DNA of 64,000 nucleotides from JBDHWG01 sp039810085 (GTDB taxonomy: Bacteria; Chloroflexota; Anaerolineae; Epilineales; JAHCIE01): contig JBDHWG010000004.1 of assembly GCA_039810085.1 (NCBI GenBank), positions 124,001 through 188,000 on the forward strand, written 5' to 3'. Position numbers and translations under genes: made by a program. Under the pieces are notes generated by a model. It ran no database searches. It was not told where the DNA came from and saw only the letters and a list, made by a program, of their open reading frames with translations. Of this stretch, positions 36,603 through 44,247 are shown piece by piece. The stretch's first letter is position 1. Every line of letters starts with the position of its first letter.

Positions 36603-37498
36603 GGAACGGAAGTCTCCTTGGTCGAGCTAAAGAACGGGGCGGCAGCGCCCAGGATGGCTGCCCGGTCGCCCAGTTCGCCGGTCATCGCCGGCACGGCTAG
36701 CGTCTGCCGCACGCCCGTCTCGATGTCCGGCGCGTTGGACAACCCACCCAGAATGATAACCGCTTCTGCGGAAAAGTCCCGCACGAACGGTGTCAGGAAG
36801 CGTCCCAAGTCCGCCCCGAACCCTTGGAACACACCCTGGAGCGTGGCCTCCCCCGCCTTCGTCGTGCGTATCGCCTCTGCGACGCTGGTCACGCCAGGGT
36901 CGAGCGCGCGCAGTCGGGCGAGGAGGCCACGGATGGAGAAGATGTCGTCAGCGGTTACGCCCTGCCAGGAAACGGGGTACAACTCACCGCCCGGCGGGAC
37001 GTCCGGGCCTTCGCGGATGGCGACGCCATCGTAGACGAACGCCGCGCCCAGGCCGGTGCCGAGGGTGACACCGATGAGGCGCCGGTAGGCGTGGCCGACG
37101 CCGTAGATCGCTTCGCCCACGATGGCAGCCTCAGCATCGTTGCGGAAGAGAACGGGGGCTGTCGGGTCGGGCAGGCACGCCGCAATCACGTCACGCAGGC
37201 AGACGCCGTAGATGGCGGCGAACTTGTGCCGGATGAGGCTGACGCCACCCGCGTAGTCGAACGGGCCGGGGATGCCCAGGCCAACCCCCAGAAGCGGCTG
37301 CCCGTTCAGCTCAGACAGCGCCTCGGCGATTACCGCTTGAAAGGTAGCGAGAATCGCCTCGGCGCTGCCGGCCTCGTCAATCGGCGTGCGGCGCGTCCCG
37401 CCCAGCAGTCGGCTGCCGTCTGCGACGATGCCGCTCTTGATAGACGTGCCACCCACATCGAGGCTGATGACCCATCGGCTCGCGTTGTTTTTGCCCAT
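36599..37498 (-). CDS. ROK family sugar kinase
   Basis: A 299-residue ROK protein. VISLDVGGTSIKSGIVADG is the N-terminal phosphate-binding region, GVGLGIPGPFDYAGG follows, and GVTLGTGLGAAFVYDG is the ROK signature area. No winged-helix domain precedes it, so it is a kinase rather than a repressor. The usual Cys-rich zinc motif (CxCGxxGC) is absent, which some glucokinases lack. It probably phosphorylates glucose, mannose or N-acetylmannosamine. ATG at 37498 is used; the frame is open to 37726 but the extra residues overlap the upstream gene and look like a shadow. No strong ribosome-binding site is seen, so translational coupling is likely. Confidence 0.82.
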   Translation of the reverse strand: MGKNNASRWVISLDVGGTSIKSGIVADGSRLLGGTRRTPIDEAGSAEAILATFQAVIAEALSELNGQPLLGVGLGIPGPFDYAGGVSLIRHKFAAIYGVCLRDVIAACLPDPTAPVLFRNDAEAAIVGEAIYGVGHAYRRLIGVTLGTGLGAAFVYDGVAIREGPDVPPGGELYPVSWQGVTADDIFSIRGLLARLRALDPGVTSVAEAIRTTKAGEATLQGVFQGFGADLGRFLTPFVRDFSAEAVIILGGLSNAPDIETGVRQTLAVPAMTGELGDRAAILGAAAPFFSSTKETSVP

Positions 37499-37571
37499 AC
37501 GCAGGAGTCCGTGAAGCGCGGCGATTGGCGATAGATATTGACGAAGGTCAATAAATGTGGCGCAGAGACCA

Positions 37572-38594
37572 CTAGACGTCGGAGTTGGCCTTGATGTAGT
37601 CGATGATCTCGTCCACCTGCCCGAACGCCAATCCCGTGACAGTATCAGCGCAGCCGTAGTAGATGGCAATGCGGCCGGTCGCCGCGTCCGCCAGGGCCGC
37701 GCAGGGGAACGCCACGTTGGGCACATCGCCGACGCACTCGTAGAGCGTCTGCGGCGAGAGTAGATAGGGCGCGGTGCGGTACATCACCTTCCACGGCCGG
37801 CCGAGGTCGAGCAGGGCCGCACCGAAGCTGTAGACGAAGCCGTTGCAGCTCGTCAGCACGCCGTGGTAGAACAGTAGCCAGCCTTCCTTCGTCTCGATGG
37901 GCGTTGGCCCCGCGCCAATCTTGGTGCTCTGCCACGACCAGCTCTTGGTGCCCATCACCCAGCGGTGGCGCCCCCAGTGCTCCATGTCGGGGCTTTCGCT
38001 GTAGAAGATGTCGCCGAACGGGGTATGGCCGTTGTCGCTGGGGCGGCTGAGCATCGCGTACTTGCCGCCGATCTTGCGCGGGAACAGCACGCCGTTGCGG
38101 TTGAACGGCAGGAAGGCGTTTTCGAGCTGGTAGAACGTCTTGAAATCGTAGGTGTAGCCCACGCCAATGGTGGGACCGTGATAGCCGTTGCACCAGGTGA
38201 CATAATACCTGTCTTCCAGCCAGCAGACCCGCGGGTCGTAGCGGTGGACGAAGCGCGTCACCTCCGGGTCATCGTTAATCCAGTCGATGGTTTTGGGATC
38301 GATGTCCCAATGGATGGCATCCTGGCTGAAGCCGCGATGGATGTTCATCTCCCGGGTACGCGAGTCGACGCGAAACACGCCCGCAAAGGCCCCGTTGAAG
38401 GGGACGACGGCGCTGTTGAAGATGCTGTTGGCAATCGGAATGGCATTGCGCGGGATGATGGGGTTGGCGCTGTAGCGCCAGAGAACGTCGGAAGTGCCGA
38501 CAGGCCGATCCTCCCAGGGAACGGTGGGTAGATTGGAGCCAACGATGGTCGCCGACTGCAGCGTCGAGGCGGGCGCATGACCGTCCGTTGTCAT
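37572..38594 (-). CDS. GH130 phosphorylase (beta-mannoside phosphorylase-like)
   Basis: A 340-residue five-bladed propeller of family GH130. Visible motifs are ANSIFNSAVVPFNGAFAGVFR, FVHRYDPRVCWLEDRYYVTW, GKYAMLSRPSDNG, KIGAGPTPIETKEGWLLFYHG and YYGCADTVTGLAF. GH130 enzymes phosphorolyse beta-1,4-mannosyl linkages to give mannose 1-phosphate; some act on mannosylglucose or mannooligosaccharides, and a few on N-acetylglucosaminides. No signal peptide, consistent with cytoplasmic action on imported oligosaccharides. It heads the operon, 74 bp before the ROK kinase gene, and has a well-placed promoter. Confidence 0.9.
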   Translation of the reverse strand: MTTDGHAPASTLQSATIVGSNLPTVPWEDRPVGTSDVLWRYSANPIIPRNAIPIANSIFNSAVVPFNGAFAGVFRVDSRTREMNIHRGFSQDAIHWDIDPKTIDWINDDPEVTRFVHRYDPRVCWLEDRYYVTWCNGYHGPTIGVGYTYDFKTFYQLENAFLPFNRNGVLFPRKIGGKYAMLSRPSDNGHTPFGDIFYSESPDMEHWGRHRWVMGTKSWSWQSTKIGAGPTPIETKEGWLLFYHGVLTSCNGFVYSFGAALLDLGRPWKVMYRTAPYLLSPQTLYECVGDVPNVAFPCAALADAATGRIAIYYGCADTVTGLAFGQVDEIIDYIKANSDV

Positions 38595-38618
38595 AGCATA
38601 AGCTCCTGTACGGGCTAT

Positions 38619-38639
38619 TTTAGTGAACCCTTTAGTAGA
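38619..38639 (-). promoter_or_regulatory. Candidate operator: direct repeat TTTAGT
   Basis: Two 9-mers, TTTAGTGAA and TTTAGTAGA on the plus strand, begin 12 bp apart, about one helix turn. They overlap the predicted transcription start of the GH130 operon (near 38633), the usual position of a repressor site. The regulator is not identified. Confidence 0.4.
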
Positions 38640-38668
38640 ATTAAATCATCTATCAGCGGCACTGTCAA
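38640..38668 (-). promoter_or_regulatory. Sigma-70-type promoter of the GH130 operon
   Basis: Read on the minus strand: -35 TTGACA (38663-38668), a 17-bp spacer, and -10 TTTAAT (38640-38645). Perfect -35 and 5 of 6 at -10, about 46 bp before the GH130 start codon. Confidence 0.7.
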
Positions 38669-38756
38669 GGCCCGCGTTTATCGCGTAGCACGGACATTAT
38701 ACTCTATTGGCACGTTTCGGAAATTGTGGATAACGCATCAGTGGAAGATAACATTG

Positions 38757-38781
38757 GAGCCGGGCGACGAGCGCCCGGCTC
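38757..38781 (-). terminator. Stem-loop terminator downstream of the CPBP-like gene
   Basis: 10-bp perfect arms GAGCCGGGCG and CGCCCGGCTC with a 5-base loop. The minus strand is the expected direction, since the leftward gene ends at 38821. The T-rich tract is better on the plus side (TTTCTGATT), so the hairpin may act in either direction or simply shield the GH130 promoter. Confidence 0.6.
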
Positions 38782-38820
38782 TTTCTGATTCATTTGAATT
38801 GAAGGTTTTGATTGTCGTCA

Positions 38821-39642
38821 CTACGTGACTGGATGCATACGCATCGAGGGCTTCCGGCTGACCTCGCTACGCTTGGTTGTTTGACGATACAGCCAAATGT
38901 GAACGCCAACGAGGGCCACTACAGACAGGACAAACAGGATGTAGAGCGGGATGAGGGGCTGGCGGAAAATCGCGAGGTCAATGCTCCCCATCACGCCTTT
39001 CATCCCCAGGAAGTTGTGAACAATGATTGCCGCGTAGACGTCACGGCCCAGGAAGTAGACCAGGCTCGTGACGATGCCGACGACCATCAGGAGGAGCACC
39101 ATGTTCCACTGGTTGAAGGGGGCGCTGTGGCCGAAATGGTAAAGGCCAAAGAGGACATCAGCGGCGACGATGGCGAGCACAATCGCGACGATGCGTCCCC
39201 ACTTGCTCGCCGCCGCCTCGACATTTGTGCCGATGACCACCCAGCAGACGAGCATCTCCGCGATCGTCACCGGCAGCACCTGGGCGAAGCCGTTCCAGAT
39301 GACCAGCGGCTCCAGCGAAGGTGGGCTTTGCACAGCGAAAAGCGCGAAGCCGCCGATCAAGCCCAGAACGATAGCGATCAGCGTCCGGCGGAGCGAGCGA
39401 AAGCCCATCTGGTCGAGGGTAGTGAACCCGTCCGCCACCGACGAGCGCATGATCCAGGCGGCGCCGAAGATGCCGATGAGGATGTTGGCAAGGATGACAT
39501 ACACGGCCCGTCCCATTGGCGTAGGTTGCAGGAGTAGACTGATGCGCCCTTCGAAGAACCATGTGGCGAGACACCAGAGGAGATACAGCAAGAGGCTAAG
39601 ACCGAGGACCCGAGTGATACTCGCGCCATTGCGAGCGTTCAC
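38821..39642 (-). CDS. CPBP-like intramembrane protein, motif 1 degenerate
   Basis: A 273-residue protein with about seven membrane segments. The order of polar motifs resembles the CPBP/Abi intramembrane protease family: FGLYHFGHSAPFNQW near residue 170 corresponds to motif 2, and IIVHNFLGMKG to motif 3 (H-x3-N type). However, the first motif (EExxxR) is replaced by IAEMLVCWVV, so one catalytic glutamate and the arginine are missing. It may be an inactive family member or a distant relative. Upstream DNA has no gene on its strand. Confidence 0.55.
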   Translation of the reverse strand: MNARNGASITRVLGLSLLLYLLWCLATWFFEGRISLLLQPTPMGRAVYVILANILIGIFGAAWIMRSSVADGFTTLDQMGFRSLRRTLIAIVLGLIGGFALFAVQSPPSLEPLVIWNGFAQVLPVTIAEMLVCWVVIGTNVEAAASKWGRIVAIVLAIVAADVLFGLYHFGHSAPFNQWNMVLLLMVVGIVTSLVYFLGRDVYAAIIVHNFLGMKGVMGSIDLAIFRQPLIPLYILFVLSVVALVGVHIWLYRQTTKRSEVSRKPSMRMHPVT

Positions 39643-39787
39643 GGCACGACCTCCTTTCAGAAGGCATAGAAATACGGCCTGATAGGTGTCAGGCTATCTG
39701 CTTTCCAGCATAGCACTAACATGCTGTTCCGTACGTGGAGGAGTCGCTACACTGCGAGAAGGTTTCGCAACGATTCAGAATCGATGA

Positions 39788-39815
39788 TTCGCACAAGGTC
39801 TAATTGCTGTATACT
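39788..39815 (+). promoter_or_regulatory. Candidate promoter of the deazaflavin-dependent reductase gene
   Basis: -35 TTCGCA (39788-39793), 16-bp spacer, -10 TATACT (39810-39815); the start codon lies 51 bp after the -10. Confidence 0.5.
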
Positions 39816-39866
39816 GAGTTAGAGTCTTGTGGCTGGATTTGAGGACGTCACCAAGGAGGTGATGAA

Positions 39867-40379
39867 ATGTCGAATCCAAATCTATCAGGGAGTAGACTGT
39901 CGGCTGCGCGCCCCGTCAAGCCAAACGGAAAAGCCCCTTCGTTCCTGATACCGATCTTCAAGCTGCCATTGTTGCTCTATCGGCTCCACCTGGGCTGGCT
40001 GTTGGGCAAACGCTTCATGCAGCTGACCCATATCGGCAGACGCAGCGGGAAGGTGCGCAAGACTATCCTGGCGGTCTTGAAATTCGATGAAAACACCAAA
40101 GAAATCTATGCCATCTCCGCTTGGCCGGGGAGCGATTGGTACTACAATATCCAGGCTTCGCCGGCCCTCCAGGTTGAGACCGGGTTTGTGCACTATGCCC
40201 CGACGCAGCGTACGTTGTCGCCAGAGGAGATAACGACGACATTCATTGAGTATCGGAACAAACATCCGCTTTTCGCCCGGATGATCTGCCGCATCCCTGG
40301 CTGGAAGTGGGATTCGAGCTATGAGGAGTTTCTAGAGCTGGCGCGCACGCTGCACGGCGTAGCGTTCAGCCCGAAGTAG
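39867..40379 (+). CDS. Nitroreductase/deazaflavin-dependent (DDN-like) oxidoreductase
   Basis: A 170-residue protein of the deazaflavin-dependent nitroreductase (Ddn) family: LTHIGRRSGKVRKTILAVLK is the cofactor-phosphate region, and SAWPGSDWYYNIQASPALQV is the family hallmark. Such proteins use F420 or FMN to reduce quinones and other acceptors. The ribosome-binding site AAGGAGGTGATGAA is nearly perfect. F420 biosynthesis genes are not in the window, so the cofactor is inferred from the family. Confidence 0.85.
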   Translation: MSNPNLSGSRLSAARPVKPNGKAPSFLIPIFKLPLLLYRLHLGWLLGKRFMQLTHIGRRSGKVRKTILAVLKFDENTKEIYAISAWPGSDWYYNIQASPALQVETGFVHYAPTQRTLSPEEITTTFIEYRNKHPLFARMICRIPGWKWDSSYEEFLELARTLHGVAFSPK

Positions 40380-40408
40380 CCTTTCCATTCAAAGTCAGGG
40401 TGTTATTA

Positions 40409-40572
40409 ACAGTGTCGATGCCCAGGAGCCGCTTGAGGAGTTCGCTGACCGGCAGCGTGCCGCCCATGCGTACCATCAGCGGCTCTTGGCCGTAGACCTC
40501 GTTGAGGCTACGGCGCGCAACCGCGAGACCGACCTCATGGGGTGTTACGGTCTTGCTGCTCCGCTCCATGTT
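40409..40572 (-). pseudogene. Decayed fragment of an M20 dipeptidase gene
   Basis: This stretch is a close copy of part of the intact M20 gene at 45086-46453. Shared blocks are SKTVTPHE, then GLAVARR, EVYxQEPLMVRMGGTLPVSE and KRLLGIDTV. Relative to the intact gene, 54 residues between SKTVTPHE and VGLAVARR are deleted in frame, and the sequence diverges after LLGIDTV. Weaker similarity may continue to about 40625 on the far side, in a shifted frame (EANGMGGQHG against EINGLWGGYMG). No start, metal-ligand region or full catalytic core is left. Confidence 0.85.
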
Positions 40573-40625
40573 GCCCCCCCATCCCGTTGGCCTCGTGTTC
40601 CTTGGGGAAATTTCGCACCGCGCTC

Positions 40626-40992
40626 CACCGTATAGAAATCCATTTGGCTTGGCTCAACGTCAAGTCTATGGGTTCAATAGATCGCACCTCGAGCAGAGAA
40701 GTAGGTCTCCCGCATGAGTCGAAGAGAACAAGGCCGTCAGCCGCCGGATGCATGACCGTCACACGAGGTGCTGCCCGTTGCTCGCCAGCGAAATGCCGTC
40801 TCTAATCCCGCCGTTTCTACACGTCAGGCCCTACCGCGTACAACCGTATCCCGGCATCGTCGAACTCACCTCTTACGCATTCTTACCGCAGCGCTCCATC
40901 TGAACAGCAAGTCCTGGGTTGTTGGATAGGACAAGACTGAGTGTCCCTCTGGCCAAGTCGTTCTCCCAATTCGAGTATCTCAGGAGGCATCG
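40626..40992. other. Intergenic stretch without a recognisable gene
   Basis: About 370 bp between the M20 fragment and the first surface-protein gene. I see no supported coding region; short frames here are unsupported. It presumably holds the promoter of the surface cassette; AGGAGG lies 6-7 bp before the start codon at 40993. Confidence 0.5.
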
Positions 40993-42468
40993 ATGAACCA
41001 GCGATTGTTCCAATGGCTCGCCCTCGTGACCCTCGGTGTTACTCTTGGCGTGATGGCGAGTGGCGTTGCGCGCGCAAGCGCCGCGAATCTCACGCCTCAG
41101 GCTTACTTGCCCCTTGTCGAACGGGCGTCATCGGCTGCCGATGCTGTTTGGAGCCTTGTCGGCAACGCTGGCACGAACCCAGCGGTCAACTTCGTCGGGA
41201 CGACCGATGGCACGTCGCTGGTCATCCAGCCGCGCGCCGGAAACGTCGGCATCGGGACGACCAACCCGGTGTCCAAGCTGCACATCGTTTCAACGGAGGG
41301 GCAGTTGCCACCGCGCGTCGAGGCGGCGGGCAACACGTTCGCTGCCGGCTGGGACTTCTACCGAGGCTCGGCGGGTAAAGGATACGTCGGGGTGCCGCCG
41401 GAGGGTCAGGACACTGCGCCTGGCGAGATGGTGCTTTTCGGCGGGTCGGACACGAAGGCGTCCATCTGGGCCAGTCGGGCGCGCGGCCTAACGGTCGATA
41501 CCACTACGAATGTCGGCGTCGGAACGGATGCGCCCCCGAACAAGCTGACTGTCGACGTAAGCTCTACTGCTCCCGTCGATAGCGGCATCACGATACAGGG
41601 CGCTACGTCCAGTGCGGGCGACCTGGGGCTGCGCATCAGCAACACCGGTGGTGGCGGGCGCGAGTGGTACCTTGACTCCACCAGCAATGGGAGCGGCTAT
41701 GGCGGTGGCAGACTCGTTGTTCTCGCTGGCGTGGCCGGTTTGCCCGTGATGACGTTGCTTGGAACCGGCCAGGTTGGCATTGGCGAGACCAACCCGTCAG
41801 GCCGCCTGGAGGTCGCGGGTCCAGACGCGGATGCCATTTTCGGGCTGAGTACGGGAGCCAACGGTACTGGTGTGTATGGGGTCGCCAGCAACGGCCCCTC
41901 GGCCTACGGAGTATGGGGAACCAGCACGTCGGGCTACGCCGGCTATTTCTCTGGCAACGTCCGGGTGACGGGAAACCTTCAGAAGGCAGGTGGTTCGTTC
42001 AAGATTGACCATCCGCTGGACCCGGCCAACAAATACCTGTCGCACTCGTTCGTCGAAAGCCCCGACATGAAGAACATCTACGACGGCGTTGTGGCGCTGG
42101 AGGCCAACGGTGAGGCTATGGTGACAATGCCCGACTGGTTCGATGCTCTCAACCAGGACTTCCGCTACCAGCTCACCGCTATCGGCGCGCCCGGCCCCAA
42201 TCTCTACATTGCCGAGGAAGTCCACGATAACCACTTCAAGATCGCTGGCGGACAGCCAGGGATGAAGGTGTCGTGGCAGGTGACGGGCACTCGTCACGAC
42301 GCCTGGGCCAACGCCCATCGCATCCCGGTTGAGGAAGATAAGCGCGGCGCCGAGCAGGGCAGCTACCTCCACCCTGAGCTGTTTGGCCAGCCTCAGACCA
42401 AGAGCGTCGAGTGGGCCACACACCCGGAGTTAATGCAGCAGCTCCAGGCCGCAAAGACGCAGCCATAA
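40993..42468 (+). CDS. Secreted tail-fibre-like surface protein (VGIGTTNP repeats)
   Basis: 491 residues. Signal peptide LFQWLALVTLGVTLGVMASG, then AYLPLVERASS. The body contains repeated beta-helix-like units of the form VGIGTTNPVSKLHI, VGVGTDAPPNKLTV and VGIGETNPSGRLEV, as in phage tail fibres and large bacterial surface proteins. The C-terminal third (KIDHPLDPANKYLSHSFVES, then DGVVALEANGEAMVTMPDWF and GGQPGMKVSWQVTGTRHDAW) is a distinct conserved-looking domain. Followed after 19 bp by a second surface protein gene. Extracellular adhesion or matrix is the likely role. Confidence 0.75.
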   Translation: MNQRLFQWLALVTLGVTLGVMASGVARASAANLTPQAYLPLVERASSAADAVWSLVGNAGTNPAVNFVGTTDGTSLVIQPRAGNVGIGTTNPVSKLHIVSTEGQLPPRVEAAGNTFAAGWDFYRGSAGKGYVGVPPEGQDTAPGEMVLFGGSDTKASIWASRARGLTVDTTTNVGVGTDAPPNKLTVDVSSTAPVDSGITIQGATSSAGDLGLRISNTGGGGREWYLDSTSNGSGYGGGRLVVLAGVAGLPVMTLLGTGQVGIGETNPSGRLEVAGPDADAIFGLSTGANGTGVYGVASNGPSAYGVWGTSTSGYAGYFSGNVRVTGNLQKAGGSFKIDHPLDPANKYLSHSFVESPDMKNIYDGVVALEANGEAMVTMPDWFDALNQDFRYQLTAIGAPGPNLYIAEEVHDNHFKIAGGQPGMKVSWQVTGTRHDAWANAHRIPVEEDKRGAEQGSYLHPELFGQPQTKSVEWATHPELMQQLQAAKTQP

Positions 42469-42487
42469 GCGGGTAAAGGAGACAGCC

Positions 42488-44224
42488 ATGCGCATCCACC
42501 TGGGCTTGCTGTTGCTGATCTTGGTTCTCGTCCTCGCCTGTGCCGGGGTAGTTGCTGCGCAAGGATCCGCACCATCGCGCGCCCTCGCGCCGCGCGATGC
42601 CATGGGTCCGGCGTTCACCTACCAGGGCAGGCTTGTCAGGAACGGCGTCGCGATTGGGAGCAACACGCCGGTCGCCTGCGACATGCAGTTCGGCCTGTGG
42701 GACGCCCTTAGCGGTGGTGGGCAGCTCGGCATCACCGACATCGAGAACGGCGTGACAGTGGCGAACGGCATCTTCACTGTCCAGTTGAATAGCTCGGGGT
42801 TGTTTGGGGCGGATGCATTCGACGGGGAGGAGCGCTGGCTGGAGGTCCAGGTCAAGTGTCCGGGCGACGCCGACTTCGTGACGCTCGTGCCGCGTCAGCC
42901 CATCACGGCCGCGCCGTTCGCCCTGACCGCGAGCCAGGCGCTTGGGCTGCAACTCCCGTTTGCCGCGGACGCCAACCTGGATGTCTCCCCCTTCTCCATC
43001 ACCAACGCTGGCGCAGCGCCGGGCCTCAAGGTTGACCAGACAGGGACGGGGAATGCTTCGCTGTTTTCCATCACGAATACGGACAGTCCGTTCACATCCG
43101 TCTACGCGTCGACGACTGGCATCGGCTCGGCGGTCTATGGGTTACGCTCTAGCGCGACAGGCACCAACGCCGCCATCGAGGGCACGACCTTTTCAACCAG
43201 CGACGGCGCCACGGCCCTAGCCGGGTACGCGATCGGCTCGACGGGCCGGACGGTGGGCGTGTACGGCGAATCGGACAGCGCGCAGGCCGTCGGCGCAGGG
43301 AAAGTCGGCGGCGGTGGCGACGTTGTCGCTTATGGAGTGGTCGGAAGGACACGCGCTTCAGGCGGAGCGGGCGTCTACGGGACGAACGATGCGACAAGCA
43401 GCACCCCGACGGGGGTCCTGGGGGCAGTCGGCGCCGCGGGCGGACGGGGCGTTGTTGGCCGCTCGGACGCGCTGAGTGGCGCTAGTTACGGTGTTTTTGG
43501 GACGAGCCTTTCTCCTAGCGGCGCCGGCGGCTACTTCGAGAACACCAACGGCGGCAATGGCGTCTACATCTACGGCCAGGGGTCGGCGCGCGACGCGGCT
43601 GCGCTGCGTGTGCGCAACGTACAGCAGGATCGCGGCATGGCGGCCTACCTGACGAACAGCAGCAATTTTGCCACGGCCCACGTTGCCAACGCGGGTTCGG
43701 GCGAGGTGCTCTATCTGCAGAATGCCGGCGGTGACTTCATCAAGGCTGTCAACCAGCCAGAAACCGATGTCAAGTTCAGAGTGACAGGGGCGGGAGATGT
43801 TCGCGCCGATGGCACCTTTGCTTCACCGGCCGCCGACTTCGCTGAGATGCTGACCGGCAAAGCCGGTCTGGAGCCGGGGGACGTGCTGGTCGTCGGCGAA
43901 GATGGTGAGTTAACGCGGAGTACCAAGCCGTACCAGACAAGCGTCGTGGGCGTCTACTCCACTGCGCCAGGTTTCGTGGGCGGCCAAGCATTGAACGATA
44001 GGGCGGGGGATAAGGTGCCGCTGGCCGTTGTGGGTGTCGTTCCCGTCAAAGTCACCGACGAGAATGGGCCGCTCCAGCCGGGCGATCTCCTGACGACATC
44101 AAGCGTGGCGGGCCATGCCATGAAGGCCAGAGCCGATGCGCCGAGCGGAACTGTCGTCGGAAAGGCGCTCCAGGCCCACAAGGTGGGTATAGGCTCCATC
44201 CAGATGCTCGTCGTGCTGCATTGA
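42488..44224 (+). CDS. Secreted repeat-rich surface protein with TYQGRL domain
   Basis: 578 residues. Signal peptide LGLLLLILVLVLACAGVVAA. The first domain opens FTYQGRLVRNGVAI and continues DMQFGLWDALSGGGQLG, a domain found at the start of many surface proteins that also carry tail-fibre-like repeats. The middle (about 190-430) is Gly/Ser/Thr-rich with repeats of the form GVYGTNDATSSTP, YGVFGTSLSPSGAGGYF. The C-terminal 150 residues (PAADFAEMLTGKAGLEPGDV, STKPYQTSVVGVYST) resemble the tail-spike-like DFAE domain. Stop and the next gene's start region overlap. Extracellular. Confidence 0.75.
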   Translation: MRIHLGLLLLILVLVLACAGVVAAQGSAPSRALAPRDAMGPAFTYQGRLVRNGVAIGSNTPVACDMQFGLWDALSGGGQLGITDIENGVTVANGIFTVQLNSSGLFGADAFDGEERWLEVQVKCPGDADFVTLVPRQPITAAPFALTASQALGLQLPFAADANLDVSPFSITNAGAAPGLKVDQTGTGNASLFSITNTDSPFTSVYASTTGIGSAVYGLRSSATGTNAAIEGTTFSTSDGATALAGYAIGSTGRTVGVYGESDSAQAVGAGKVGGGGDVVAYGVVGRTRASGGAGVYGTNDATSSTPTGVLGAVGAAGGRGVVGRSDALSGASYGVFGTSLSPSGAGGYFENTNGGNGVYIYGQGSARDAAALRVRNVQQDRGMAAYLTNSSNFATAHVANAGSGEVLYLQNAGGDFIKAVNQPETDVKFRVTGAGDVRADGTFASPAADFAEMLTGKAGLEPGDVLVVGEDGELTRSTKPYQTSVVGVYSTAPGFVGGQALNDRAGDKVPLAVVGVVPVKVTDENGPLQPGDLLTTSSVAGHAMKARADAPSGTVVGKALQAHKVGIGSIQMLVVLH

Positions 44225-44247
44225 GCGACTCAAGCGAGGATGGGCCT

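Noticed and set aside
41066..41077. TTGCGCGCGCAA palindrome resembling the Crp/Fnr motif
   Set aside because: The spacer is 2 bp rather than 4 and it lies inside the coding sequence of a signal peptide region.
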